NCBI GenBank assembly: GCA_964023205.1
Contig: OZ026837.1
Coordinates: 9,032,088 to 9,096,087 of the forward strand
DNA length: 64,000 nt
Reading direction: 5' to 3'
Source: Lutraria lutraria
Lineage: Eukaryota; Mollusca; Bivalvia; Venerida; Mactridae
Shown here piece after piece: positions 15,001 to 26,600 of this stretch. A model generated the notes under the pieces. That model had not been told where the DNA came from. It worked only from the letters and a program-made list of their open reading frames with translations, and ran no database searches. Numbering within the stretch: the stretch's first letter is position 1; each line of letters begins with the position of its first letter. The position numbers were made by a program, and so were the translations under genes.

Positions 15001-18000
15001 GCTCGTGATCTGGCATTTCTAATGCTGTAGTTACACGGGCCTCTGATATCAGGAAGCAGAACAGACCAGACTTAGGTTTCACAGACTGAAAGTAAAGGAA
15101 AAATTAAATTACCCAATATGACAATAAAACATTGTAAAACTGGTTTGTCCTCTACAGGCTGACAACCATAAACAGGGCTCTCATTTGACCCTTAAAAAAG
15201 CATCTTGACTGTTGAGATTAGCAAAATAAATCTTTTGACTCTTGAGAATTTGTGCCAAAATGTAAAATTTACTACAACTTTCATATGAAATTTCTTTAAC
15301 TCCAAAAATTAGAATCGGCTAAATGTCATTTTGATCCCTAACTTTTGTTGCCCATTGAACACCCTGCAAAAAGTACAAAATCTCTGAACTTCAAACATGA
15401 TCACTTGAATACAATCATGTCTTCAAATCAAAGTGCTACATCCTGAGCGCTACACCATCATCAACTGTATCACATGTTTATTGTGTGAGGAATCTGACAT
15501 TAAACAAATTGCAGGGACTCTGGTAAACTCAATTCAATCCCTATATCAAGGTATTTCTATTGATTGGTAGTCTAGATGTATTCCTATAATTTGCCTAATA
15601 ACTTCCCCACAGTTTTATGGCATTATGATCAGTACAGAAGTCTAGCATTTACTTGTTTATTAATTAAACAGGTGTGTTTGTAACAGGCAGCATGTATATA
15701 AATAATAACCAAGTGACAAGCCTAGATTTTTCATCCTAAATTAAGATACAGTAGACAAGCATTTCGTTGTACTAACTATAGCTCCACTTTTTTATTTGAT
15801 GTACACATTCCTGTTAGGTAGTCAATGATTGATAATCTAAAACATTAATTAACTATACAATGTTGTAAACAAATATTCTGAATTATGCAATTTAAATTCT
15901 TTGGTAACTAGACAACACAATGAATTAACTTTCAAAAGAACATTTTTTTATACATACAATGTACATAATGTACAACTATTTAGCACTGACAGGCTGAAAG
16001 TTACTATAAAATTTAGAGGCCATGACAATATGAGCCTTTGGCAAAATGACCTGTCAAAAGGATCATAATAAATATACAATTTGTATATAGTATTTTATTA
16101 CATTTGTCATTCATTTTTGGATAAAATGATCCACATATCAAACTATCATATAACTATCAGATCCACTAGAAGAATTTTAAAGAGAAAATAATAAGATCAT
16201 GTGACAGGCAGCCAAGATTGGGCTAAAGTATGTCAATTCTTTGTTTTGAACATGTACATGTAAACATGCTTTTGCTTTCAACTTTTATTCATCAAAAAGT
16301 TAGTACAATACTGTTGTTAAATAGTCCTTCAGTCCTATTGTACGATGAATTTCCTGAAATCTATAAACCTGCTCAAATTAATTAAACAATACAATGCAAA
16401 AAATAACATCAAGGATTAATTTACCTGGTAGATGTTGTTATAATTGGCAATACAATTGCCAAGGTTGTTAGATACAACATACAGTGATACAGTGAAATGT
16501 TTTGGTTGCATAGAAAAATTACTTGATTTAACAGTACTGCCGGTATTTAATTAAACAGTTATTGCACCTAATAAACAGTCGAGGATGGCCATGAAATGAT
16601 GAAAACTTAGGGTAGTTTAGGTAAACAGAAGCAAATAATTTTATTTTACGCCAATTCATGCTATCCCTGGGGTTGTGTCCCCATAAATCAAAATTTCAGA
16701 AAACAAAAAAATAATAAAAGAAAATAATTAACTAAGTTTTTCATGTACTGGTATCGATGTACATGTACTTAGAACCAGTATTTTTTCTTCCTAATTAATT
16801 GGGAAGAGGCCTTATATAGCCTGTTGATTTTGGGAAGAATTATCGCTAAAATTGCTGATTTGGGAAGTAAAATAGCTGGTGTAAGTTTGGATTTTTATGG
16901 ATTTTAATGAAATTTTCAATCGGGAAGAGGCCTATAATAGGTAGAATAGATACTGTAATAAATCACTGAGAACATAACAGACTCAATTACTATACATTTA
17001 AACAATTACGTATGTGTGCAGTGCACGAGGCCAATAAAAAATTGGTCTACTTTGACAATGATTTAATTTGATATTCCTGAACCAATGAAACACATAACTT
17101 AATACATGCCTGAAATTTAAAACAAAGCCACACAAAAGAATTAGGTAGGAAATTAAGTAAAGCATTCAAGAGCAAAAAAAGCTTTCAATGGTTGAATCAG
17201 ATATATCGTGCTAAATTACTCAAATACTGTATTGAATTTCTTCCTTTTTCATTTTTTTCTATTCACACAAAAATGCCTTACAGTCACTATGACTAAGGGT
17301 TAGGTAAATAAATCAAATTATGATATTGATTCATATTTCCTTTAAGTCTTAAATCAAGTTTCATACCTTTAAAGTAATATATAACATCAATCGAGGGCTC
17401 AGCGCAACACTGTCGTAACTTGTTCTTATTTCAATACGAGTTACGACACTGTTGCATTGAACCCTCGAAATGTTGTGAATAAGTAAAATCAAAATAGCAT
17501 TACAAATAGGGTTGGACACGGGTACCAGGTACCGAGCCAGTACCAAGAATCATTTAAATTAGAACCGGTCCGTAACTGTTAAAAAATTACCGATACCATA
17601 ATTACTACTTCAAGTTCCAATTCTCAAGGAATTATTGTATTTCCGACTCAGTGCATCACGGAGAAGAAAGACAAATTCTTTTTGAAATTGTCAAGCATGA
17701 GTTGCACTTCTGAACATTTGTTACATGAATAAAATTTGTTTAAACTAGGCATGAGTTAAAATGACTAAGTAATTTCATTGGTTAATTTAAAGCCTATCAG
17801 ATGCAAGGTCACATACATGTGCATGATGTTGAAGACAGCTTCACAATCCATGGGTTTGAGACTAATAATTATACCACTTAAGCTACCAAGACCTAGTGAA
17901 ATGAAAATTTTCATGGGTGCACATGGATTGTAAGCCAATAATGGCAAGTATAATTAAATGCAAGTTCCCATGCACATTTCAACAATAATCAGATAAGGTA

Positions 18001-21000
18001 AAGAAAAGGAGAAAAAAGTCATTAAACAGTAAGGGTCTGATAGATATTATATTAAGTGAACATAAATATAATGAGCATATATACAACCCTTATTTTCATA
18101 AAACATATATAATTATATAAACTAACAAACAGATATCAAACGAACCATCTACATAATGTATTTATAATTATACAGTGAAAATTCAAATTGGCAAAATCAT
18201 TTCAACATAAAATGCATATACCGGAAAATAAAATTCCCACAACTTACAAAAACAGCCATTAATACCTGATTACACCAGGTAGTTAAATAGTGTACAAATA
18301 AAATATTGTCACAACAAGATTGTGGGAAAGGTTCCAAAATAAAAGTTTTAACGCCATCCTTAAAAAATTGTTAGTTATTTAGCCAGGCAAATAGGTAAAA
18401 TCTTTTTATTATAATTAATACACATTAATTATACACATTTGACTTAAATTTTCTAATGAATTATATCTTTATTTATAACACAAATATTCCCAGGGTCCGT
18501 ATTCACATTTTAGCATCTTAAGATTTTTTTAACTTAAGTCTTTATTTTTACTTAAGTGTATTTTTTTTTCATGGTAAAAGTTTGTAAACCAGTCATCAGA
18601 AGTGTAAAAATGAATTGTCATTTTCATAATTGGAATCTTTAGAACAAAGATAAAATCATATTAACAGGGCTCTCCTTTGACTCTTGAAATGACATTTTGA
18701 CTCTTGAAATTTGAAAAATAAGGTTTTTGATTCTTGAGAATTGGAACAAAAGGGTCAAATTTACTATTACTTTAGTAGAGAATTATGTTGACTCTTTACA
18801 TTTCTATCAGCTAAGGGTCATTTTGACCCCCAACTTTTGAAGTCTATGGAGCGCCCTGATTATTGTGATTTCCTCCTTTATAGTAGTACAAAAGAGTTAA
18901 GGAAAAAGTCGAATTTAAGGAAAAATATAACTAAAGTTAAAAAATTACATGTACTTAGATGCTTTGTGAATACAGACCCTGACCTTAATGTTAGTATGGT
19001 CTGTAGTGTAGCAAGCAGAAACAAACATACTTTTTATTTAGGCCTAATACTTTTCATATATTTAACAAGTCATGTATTAATTCATGGAAAATATTTATTC
19101 AGTTTCACAAATCATACTGCACTAAACATCACAATGCATTGAATACATGCACTAAAATGTTTTCAATATTTTATCTAAGTGCTCGAGCTCTCAAAAAGAT
19201 CACATACCAAATACTTGGCAATAAATGCCCGCTACAAGTTCACTTATCTTTGCATATTTTATAAGTTATCAAAGGGTGCTTTAATACTATGCCTACGTCA
19301 AAAGTTGTGGGTTAAAAATGACCCATAAAATATAATTTAAAGAGTCAACCAAATTTCCTGCTACTATAATGTTGTTCAGTTATTCAATTTGACACTAATT
19401 TTAATACAATTCTCAAGAGTCTGAAGCTTTACCTACTAATTTTATGAGTCAAAATGCCATTTAAAGGGTCGATTGACTCATTTGAGGCCCTGATAAATGT
19501 CAATCATTCCAGGATTTGGCATTTGAACCAAGCAGATTTAATTAGAAACATTAGAGCAGTGGTGTGGGAGGGACAGTGGTGTAGGAGGAGGGACAGTGGT
19601 GTAGGGGTAGAGCATCAGACTCCTAACCCGGCTGCGTGTTCAAATCTTGTTAGTGGCGGAATTTGACCGGAATCTTCACAATCCTAGCTTCTTTCAGCAC
19701 GGGTACTCAGGTCAGAATCCAGGAAGCAGTCATTGAGAGTTATCAGTAGTTAATATAAGTTGTAAGAACTTACTCTACAATTGATGTAAAATAAATTATA
19801 AGTTTAAACTAAACTAAAGCTATTATGGTGAGCAGGCCTGATAATGAGCTAGTATTCTTCATTGTTTCTCAAAACTAATAGGAAATATATGGTATGCAAA
19901 AATTGAAATGCACTCCAAAATGTCAATATATTATGTATAGAGCGGATTATCTTGAGGTAGCCAGATAACGGCAAATGCATACTTGAACCCACTTGAGCAC
20001 ATTTTTCTTTCACCACTGTGTTTGTTTTTAGCATATCTAGAGTTACAATTAAAATTTTAAGTAAATGTTGGGAGTTTAACATATTTTTTTTATATTCGAA
20101 ACAGGAAGTAAAATATATACCGGTAGAACTAGAAAAAAATAGGACAAAGTCATTTAGAATATAGAAAAATTCAATTGAATACATATTAAGTTCTGTTGGG
20201 GAATAGCTCAACATTATGAGTCACTCTTCATGTGCAACAAAATGCAAGTTATAAAATCCAGCTACAATTTTTAGTACAAAAAGCAAAAATAATATTTTTC
20301 GTAAATAATCATGATTTTGCGAATAGATGTAGTTTATATGGCTCATTCAAAAAGTATTGATCTGTTTCCGAATTAAACTTTTATATTATTATTTATAAGC
20401 CCAATGCTTTTGACATATACCTGCTAAATGTGTTTACAAATTGATAAAATTTGTAAGTATTATATGACAGCTCCATTCAAACACTTAACAAGATATTAAA
20501 AGATCCTTTTAAGTCCAGGACTGCATGTATGTGGAGACTGTACATAAAAATGCATATAACCTTTTCAAGATCTATAAATTTAGAAGAAAAAAAAATAACA
20601 GTTAAATTTCAGTTCTTCCAAAAAACAAATTCTATAACAAGTATTAAAATGGTTGGGCATACAAAAAACAGTTTATTTCGGATTACCCTATAATTTTGTT
20701 CCCGTGACCCAACCCATTTTATTGAGGAATGGTACAATGTAAATCCAGTCTTTGAATTAATTTTTTGTGACATGTTGCCCGAGGCGACTATATATTTGAT
20801 GAAGGAAACTCTCTAAAACTAGGTTGTCCCCAAAAGACTTAAAGAAGGAAAAAAAATCCTTCCGGGTAGGGGGCAACCCACTGATTCGAAGACTGTACAT
20901 CCATTGGCACACTTATCTACATTTTATGCATGCTTTCACGAATAATACAAAAAATTCCTACCTACCTACCTACCTACCTACTTGTAATGAGAATGTTACC

Positions 21001-23343
21001 AGAATTAACAAACAATTTTTATGTCTTTAATATCTAAACTATACGGAAACATGTTAATTGTTATGAGATGTTGACTGGTCCTTAAAATATTTCCATCTTT
21101 GTGTACATGCACTTACAGTGGTTTTTTAACCATTTATAATATGATATAACCAAAAGACTATAGTCTGTATGTAATGTACATACACTAATGATACAGAGTA
21201 ATAACATACTTGGTGAACTTTGATTGTACACATTTTCATAGAAAAGTACTCAATGACTTGTTTCTACAAATATTTAAAGCTATTATTCAAAAGTAAGGCA
21301 CAGTAACATAATTATCTAAATTTACCAAAATATATATATGGAGACGAGTAAACAAATTTATACAATTGATGTACTTTTGAAAGAATTTATTAGAATCATC
21401 TTCTTTATTTACTTCATCAGATTTAACGCCATTTCAACATTACTTTAGTTACAGGGGCGGGCAGTTAACATATTCTAACCTGCTTCCCAGGACTTCATTT
21501 ACTAACTATTACTAATAACCACATTCTATCTGCAAGCTACTACCAAGCTACCCTACATAATTCAGAGGTGGGGGACAATTTAACATAGGATGTATATCTT
21601 CAGTCAAATCTGTCGTCGCAATCATTCATTCATTGTGAGTCGCAACTTTTTGATCAGTAGACCAACGCTCGTAAGTTTAACCACTGAGCTAACCAGACGG
21701 GCTTGTACCATCCTGTAGTTGCTAGACTAGTTGCTTATATCTGTGCATGTATAGGTCTTTGATAATATCATAATAACTAGTACTACTACTAGTAGTAAAA
21801 CATTTTAAAAAAATTATCTAAAGGGTATGTTTTGATGTTGTACAAATGTATGCAGGGGTTTTTCTCGGTATTTTGGGAATATGACCCATACCCTTGGGAT
21901 TGGGAATTTTCGCTGTGTTTTAATCAAAATTGGGAAAAACGTATAACTACAATTTTTGCAATGTACAACTTATTCTACTTATTCTCCCATAGAACAGTAG
22001 CAGAATAAGGTATTTACTACCAACAGTGATGTTAATGAACTTAAAATTAATAATAAAAAAAAATGTTGTTTTTTTTTATTGGGAATTTTTGTCTGTGAAT
22101 TGGGAAAAAAAGATACTATTTTCCACTGGGAATATGACCGAATTTCGGCTATAAAATTGCCCAAAAAAAATCCCTGGTATACCTACATGTATGTGTTTTT
22201 TTAATTTAATTTTAATTTCAGAATGTGTTTATTTTTTATGTTATTATCTAATAAATTATTAATTACTATCATAATTGATGATTTCTTTAATAATTTATTT
22301 TAATTAAACCAGGAAAACCTTAACCCACCTTAAACATTCTTTAGTTAAACTGTTAATGGTTATAAACCAGTTAATATCTATACATATACAGTTAAGTATA
22401 CAACATCAGATACCCAACACATGAACACAATGTCACGAATGTGACACCATGCAATCATAGGGTATCATCTACAGACTATAGTAATTACCTTGGTGGGTGA
22501 ATAAAATTCTAGGAGATAATTAGATTCTGTCTTTAACAAAACTAATCTCGTTTTTTCCCATCGGGATTTCCCTTTCGAGTCTTCACCAGATAAAACAAAG
22601 ACTATGCCTTCCTTCTTTACTTCTCCAACAGAGTGTGGCAAGTTAGGTGCTAATTTATATTTTGATTCCTTGTGATGCCGTTTATTTCTCTTGCTTTGTT
22701 TTTGATCATTCAAATGTTTTTCACGTAAGTAATTATCAGACGAGCCGGTCGCAAGCTCCATTTCTTCTGAACTTTGTTTAAATAGTCCTCGCTGTTTAAT
22801 TTTTCTGAAAGAAAACCGTTTCAGAATACTACCCTTTGGTTTGAGTGCAGGAGATGCCATACTTGAATTTTGACTTGTGTCCGCAGATAAAGAGGAATTA
22901 TTATTATGAGAACTGTCATTGTGAACACTTAATTGATCCGGCATTTGATGTCCATTCTCCTGTCCAGATCTTGGACTGGCATGACCAACTGGTCCATTAA
23001 ATCCATTTAAGTCACTCAATGAATTATCACTGACATTGTTAATATCCTGGCTGTTCCACATCCCAGCACCATCAACAACAGTCTCCTTAAGAAATGTGTC
23101 ATTGTCGTCAGCGCACTGATTCTTGTTTATTTTGTATTCAAAATGCTGTATAAAAAATTCTACAAACTTTTTTGCAAAGTCTATCGGTTCCCTGGGTCGG
23201 AATTCAGAGGTGGGATGGGCCTTCAGGTACACCAGGAAGCTGGTAAAAAAATCGTCAGCGGCCGTTCTCGCATGTTTATCGCAAAATTCCATCCAGCCCG
23301 GACGATGTGGCGAAGCTCCTAAATCGTATGAATATGACTCCAT
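6075..23343 (-). CDS. SH2B1-like: SH2B/Lnk-family adaptor protein, 7 coding exons, 632 aa
   Basis: Signalling adaptor; in other animals SH2B proteins dimerise and link JAK2 and insulin-type receptor kinases to downstream effectors at the plasma membrane. Coding exons, in transcript order: 23343-22489, 15085-14984, 13364-13231, 12226-12174, 10983-10855, 7524-7319, 6494-6075. All have GT/AG borders and joining phases and sum to 1,899 nt. Domains: Phe-zipper dimerisation region at about residues 14-72 (regular Phe spacing, FFTSFLVYL and FVEFFIQHF); Ser/Asn-rich linker; PH domain at about 241-350, split over three exons; Pro/Ser linker with [10 protein letters not shown]2 domain from about 445 (WFHGTLSR) with phosphotyrosine-binding Arg473 in FLVR; C-terminal tail ending ENTYSFV, matching the family's conserved Cbl-binding tyrosine motif. 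The ATG at 23343 is chosen over an in-frame upstream GTG because it has purine -3 and G +4. Family is sure; which vertebrate paralogue it matches best is not. A 5' non-coding exon cannot be excluded. Confidence 0.93.
6520..6645. repeat. Dispersed repeat fragment in last SH2B intron
   Basis: GC-richer patch 'gcagggctagcgctgggaat' followed by 'agccgggggtcaggggaccg', out of keeping with the AT-rich surroundings. Looks like an interspersed repeat fragment; no ends identified. Confidence 0.4.
6672..7235. repeat. Dispersed 'cccccgctgag...' repeat in SH2B intron
   Basis: First part (6,672-6,905) matches 1,108-1,355. The second part ends with 'gacagaccaaccaacccccgacc' and 'gcagaggtataataa'-like sequence, the reverse-side end of the same class. 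Non-coding. Confidence 0.5.
8808..9152. mobile_element. hAT-like MITE interrupted by a SINE
   Basis: The flanks 8,808-8,856 and 9,085-9,152 join into a copy of the family found intact at 26,963-27,156 ('agggtgctc', 'attctcaagag', 'ctttaatttgctaatttca'). The SINE at 8,857-9,084 lies between them. Confidence 0.7.
8857..9084 (-). mobile_element. tRNA-derived SINE, nested insertion
   Basis: Read on the minus strand it begins 'ggttaaggtcgttgacttca' (box A-like), contains box B-like 'gggtttgagccc' and ends with an (AAAC)-type tail, seen on plus as 'gtttgtttgtttgttt'. It is flanked by CAAGAG at 8,851-8,856 and 9,085-9,090. Its sister copy is at 27,869-28,105. Confidence 0.75.
11627..11760. mobile_element. 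Degenerate copy of the CAGTCAAACCTGTG MITE family
   Basis: Shares 'aactgtgaac', 'aaggccacc', 'gaaagacatgtggccttt' and 'ggaggtaactcctaacac' with the well-ended copy at 47,675-47,848. Intronic in the SH2B-like gene. Confidence 0.5.
12515..12735 (-). repeat. 'gggggcat' interspersed repeat, truncated minus-strand copy
   Basis: Reverse complement of parts of 33,794-34,330: 'gtgttttccaaacacaatgcc' at the start, 'gacctactgacctaaaaatg', 'tgcacaggtcctgtagaggt' and 'tttggtacaaacagacagac' in matching order. Non-coding. Confidence 0.65.
12785..12860. repeat. 76 bp hairpin
   Basis: 'caccttaaataggattaaaa' followed by 'gggcctatctg' is mirrored by 'cagataggcccttttaattc' 'ttaggtg', with a loop of about 20 bp. 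Probably a short foldback element in the SH2B intron. Confidence 0.65.
13461..13731. mobile_element. Non-autonomous DNA transposon with CAGGGGTGAC TIRs and 6 bp TSD
   Basis: Perfect 10 bp terminal inverted repeats CAGGGGTGAC / GTCACCCCTG bound 271 bp of non-coding DNA, flanked on both sides by CAATCA (13,455-13,460 and 13,732-13,737). A second member is at 51,770-52,009 and a diverged one at about 40,175-40,400 in reverse orientation. Confidence 0.85.
14431..14785. repeat. 29 bp minisatellite in SH2B intron
   Basis: About a dozen imperfect copies of a 29 bp unit built on 'cattcagaatggttgccata' plus 'cccctaaca'. Early units are more diverged. Short open frames across it come from the lack of stops in the unit, not from a gene. 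Confidence 0.85.
15174..15366. mobile_element. hAT-like MITE (CAGGGCTCTC family)
   Basis: Starts CAGGGCTCTC and ends ACACCCTGC with the family's 'ttgactgttgag', 'gactcttgagaatttg' and 'catttt gatcccta' internal blocks. Non-coding, intron of the SH2B-like gene. Confidence 0.6.
16801..16940. repeat. Dispersed repeat 'gggaagaggcc', related to 26,455-26,608
   Basis: Shares 'tgggaagaatta', 'gctaaaattgctgatt', 'aatagctggtgtaagtttgg' and a closing 'gggaagaggcct' with the copy in APPBP2 intron 2. No ends defined. Confidence 0.6.
17392..17467. mobile_element. 76 bp palindromic element
   Basis: 'cgagggctcagcgcaacact' pairs with the closing 'gttgcattgaaccctcg' and the match continues through 'gtcgtaact' / 'agttacgac', leaving a short loop. 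An inverted copy of the same length is at 51,651-51,726. Confidence 0.75.
18665..18858. mobile_element. hAT-like MITE (CAGGGCTCTC ... GAGCGCCCTG)
   Basis: The ends are inverted repeats matching 9 of 10 bases. Internal 'ttttgactcttgaa' and 'gggtcattttgaccccc' define the family also seen at 15,174, 19,272, 26,963 and 8,808. No clear target duplication here. Confidence 0.65.
19272..19492. mobile_element. hAT-like MITE, opposite orientation
   Basis: Reads 'agggtgct' at the left and 'gaggccctg' at the right with the reversed family interior ('aatgacccataaaatata', 'gagtcaaaatgccattta'). Confidence 0.55.
19590..19800 (+). mobile_element. tRNA-derived SINE, second family
   Basis: Box A-like 'gtggtgtaggggtagagcat' and box B-like 'gtgttcaaatc' are spaced as in a tRNA, followed by a 3' body and an A-rich tail 'aaactaaactaaa'. 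A partial duplication of its first 20 bp precedes it. Not a functional tRNA: the acceptor stem does not pair and an unrelated body follows. Confidence 0.65.
20957..20981. repeat. (CCTA)n microsatellite
   Basis: About six uninterrupted CCTA units in the SH2B intron 1 region. Confidence 0.9.
21630..21705 (-). other. Degenerate tRNA-like segment, probable SINE head
   Basis: The minus strand reads 'gcccgtctggttagctcagt' then 'ggttaaactt', resembling a tRNA 5' half with box A, but no acceptable box B or 3' stem follows. Confidence 0.4.
21849..22183. mobile_element. MITE-like repeat with GCAGGGGTTTTT / AAAAATCCCTGGTA ends
   Basis: The outer ends are inverted and imperfect. The interior repeats 'ttgggaat' and 'gggaatatgacc' on both sides, so it may fold. 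Non-coding, SH2B intron 1. Confidence 0.45.
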
Positions 23344-23601
23344 GACTTTCACAACATAACAAAGCCTTGAATTGAACACAACAATAAATAATAGGTTAAA
23401 ATTAAAAATATGTCAAAATTCACGCCGGAAGACAAACAATGTATGAAAGTGCGCAAGGATGATGCGCAAAAACTGAATCGTAATCAGTCGGATCTCTTCC
23501 GGGAATTTCCGGAATGTCAATTATCAAATTCCGTTACGCTTCGATGATCTCCGTCTGTAAACACCAAGGGGAATAACTCACATAAACATTAGGTATTCAA
23601 A
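23344..23601. promoter_or_regulatory. Putative bidirectional promoter between SH2B-like and APPBP2-like genes
   Basis: The two start codons diverge across only 258 bp. The interval is less AT-rich than its surroundings, contains several CpGs and has ETS-type cores: GCCGGAAG near 23423 and TTCCGG repeats around 23498-23512. No TATA box is evident in either direction. The placement, base composition and ETS-like sites fit a TATA-less housekeeping bidirectional promoter. Transcription starts are not visible from sequence. Confidence 0.6.
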
Positions 23602-26600
23602 ATGGCTTCCGCCTGTGCTCTGGAATGGGTCCCAGATTCTTTATATAATATGGCTGTTTCTGGTATTGTGACAAACTATTCCAGATATAGAAGGGAATTA
23701 AAGGCGTTGCCGGAAAATGTTCAGTTTGATATTTACTACAAGGTAGTTGATTTATCATGTTACTGGGCAGTTCTCTCTTGACAGCTGAGACAAACAGCTA
23801 ATTTTCGTGGGTGGGGTAGAATCTGAAATTCTACCCAATTGATATGCACAGGCATTAATATTGTTTCAAGTATAATTTCTTTCTTCTCTCAATATTGCAC
23901 GATTAATTTCATAGGTATCATAAACGGTAGCAAGACAGTTCGACCCCTAACTTTTTCAACCCCCACTTTTATCCTTAGCCTTATCGACCCCTAACTATTT
24001 CGACCCCTACTTTGGGAATATTTGTGACGGCATTTCGACCCCTACTTTTTATCTTTATTATTATGAAGAATATTGAGCTTGATTTTGTTATATTTGTACA
24101 TTAGTTGTTTTTTCATCATGATAATGAATATATATAATATGCGTAATATTTTTGTTTGAAGAAATGTGATAATTAAAGAAAATGTGTTAATAAAAAAATC
24201 AATTAAATATTGAATTAGTGTAAATTTTGTAATCTGTAATATGGGAAAACATTAATTATATTGCTATCATGAAACATTGAAAATTGTTAATTAATATTGT
24301 ATTATTGTTGTTGTTTTTTATTGTAATTTACTTCTTTACAATAGATGAAAGAGTTAATTAAAGATGTATAATTGTATACTTGTATAATTATGTTCTTAGG
24401 GTGAAAAAAACATTGTAATTGTCATTAAAAGGTGATATAAGACGTTTTGATCATTTGTTTCGTGTAACAGTTTGTAAAACATGAGGTAAGTTCTTTTAAT
24501 TTTTTACAACGCTTTTTTTACAGGAAATAACGCGAAAATCAACGAAAATCATATCGGAACTATCATTTGTATATATCATTTCTGAGTTAGCCAATACATT
24601 AAAGGTTGTTCATGCAAAACTTATTTATTGTACGTTGAGGTCTAAAAAAATGACCCGCGATCCACCTTAACTTGTATCAAGGACTTATATATACATATAA
24701 GTCCTTGCTTGTATTGATTAAACTAAGTTAATTGTGATCTCTGTATTGAATTAAGTGTCGGCATATACCTAATGTATTTTGATATACATTTAATAAAATT
24801 GTAAATATCAGTGAGTGCTTATTTCTTCAATCTGATATTAACAAACACATGTCCCTAACATTCAATCTGTATATTTAGTCTGACGAGGCTTCGAACCCAT
24901 TTATTGGTCAATAATTCTGTTTTTTATATATCAGTCTTTGATGAAAAAACAACACACACGTACATCATTAATTGTCAAATTATTCATTAATTTTCATTAT
25001 AACATTAATATTTATGAAGCCTTTTTTTAGAATAAAAAGTCATTATTATTAAGATAAACAAAAATGCATCACTTACTCTAATATTTAATAAATGAAATAA
25101 ACAATAAAGTACAATTTGATCATTTTACCATCACTTAATTGGAGTACAAAAACGTGTGAACGAGTTTTTAACAACCATCCAATTATCTATTGTCATTCCA
25201 AATACAATGTGTGAAATAGGGGTCGAAAAGCCTTAGAAATTTAGGGGTCGAAATGCCATTAGGGGTCGAAAGTGTAGGGGTCAAATAATTTCGGGGTTGA
25301 AAAGGTTAGGGGTCGAAAAAGTTAGGGGTCGAAAAGTCTGACACTCTCATAAACACTCTATTCCATGACTTTTATACTCGGAAAACACTCTTTTCTATAG
25401 TTCTGGCGGCTATAGTCCAGGCCTACACCACTAAATTTGTTTTAGTTTGGGTTAGGGTTTAGTGTAGTGTGCCTTGGACTATAGCCACAGTCATGACAGT
25501 GTGGACTATAGAAAAAAGTCGCACCTTTTATACTTGTGTATGGTGTAGAACAGTAGACTTTATTTTCAATAAAATTCATCAAATTATAACACAAATCTGT
25601 CAAAAGAAAAATAATCATTTTTGTCTGCTATTGATCAAGGTTAGTCATTCGCCATCATTTTTATTGACGGAAGTCACGCTATCTAAATGCCCACGCTTTT
25701 CGGGAACCAAGCTCCAAGTTTAACCGTTTTTGACAGCTTTTGAATGAAAGTTGGGACCCTCGCTTATAAATTTGCGACCAGTCTATCTGGGATATCGAGA
25801 CTTCTGTCAAACAAAAAGATGGCGAGTACTATGACAAGTTATACATAATATATGATTTAATAAATTATTCTTAATTTATGTTTTAATGCTCATGAAACTT
25901 TATCCAGTCAAAAATAAGCATGTTACTAAAACTGCAGAACGTTGTTGTAGAACATAATGTAATAAAACCTCTTGGGAAAAATTCAGGGGCAGGTGAGGTG
26001 ACAATCTCTAACAAACATTCTCTTTTTTTTCAGCTGTATAATAAGGGGCGTCTTTGTCAGCTAGGAATTGAGTTCTCTGAGTTGGACACATTTGCTAAAG
26101 TTCTCAAAGTAAATGATAAAAGGTATGCTAATTATATAATATCAGTTGAACAGGGTCTTATTATGTAATACCTTTTTACATTTGAGGTAAATAGTCAGTT
26201 AAATCAGGAGTTTGAAATTAAATAGAATTTATTATAAATTTACCATCACTCATTCACTGATACTGCCGCTTGTTCTGTCAACCAGGTGCCAGCTATTTAT
26301 GAAATAAAAATCAGTGCCTTTTTACCTTCTATAACAGAGGCCAAAATTCGGCGAGTTCCCAATTACAAATTTCATGATGCTAGGTTTTTTGCAAAATATC
26401 ATTTTTACCAACTGCTTTATCAGTGATTTTAAAACCTGTGTTTTTACTCTCTTCATTGGGAAGGGGCCTTAGTCTGTTGCTTTTGGGAAGAATTATTGCT
26501 AAAATTGCTGATTTTGGGAAATATAATAGCTGGTGTAAGTTTGGATTTTTGGGTAAACTGCATGATTTTAAAGAAAGTTTCAATTGGGAAGAGACCTTTA

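Noticed and set aside
19590..19665. tRNA gene
   Set aside because: Box A and box B are present, but the arms do not close into a cloverleaf and a SINE body and A-rich tail follow.
19849..20214. 121-residue minus-strand open frame
   Set aside because: AT-rich intronic sequence giving a Phe/Leu/Tyr-rich translation; no domain or splice support.
22465..22488. Extra residues VITIVCR at the end of the first SH2B coding exon
   Set aside because: They follow a consensus donor (AAG|GTAATT), and the PH domain continues in the exon at 15,085.
23344..23379. N-terminal extension of the SH2B frame to a GTG at 23,379
   Set aside because: Animal genes rarely start at GTG, and the ATG at 23,343 has good context and gives the expected family N-terminus.
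25920..26168. 82-residue open frame containing QLYNKGRLCQLGIEFSELDTF
   Set aside because: Only the part from 26,034 to 26,122 is coding, as APPBP2 exon 2; the rest is read-through of flanking introns.
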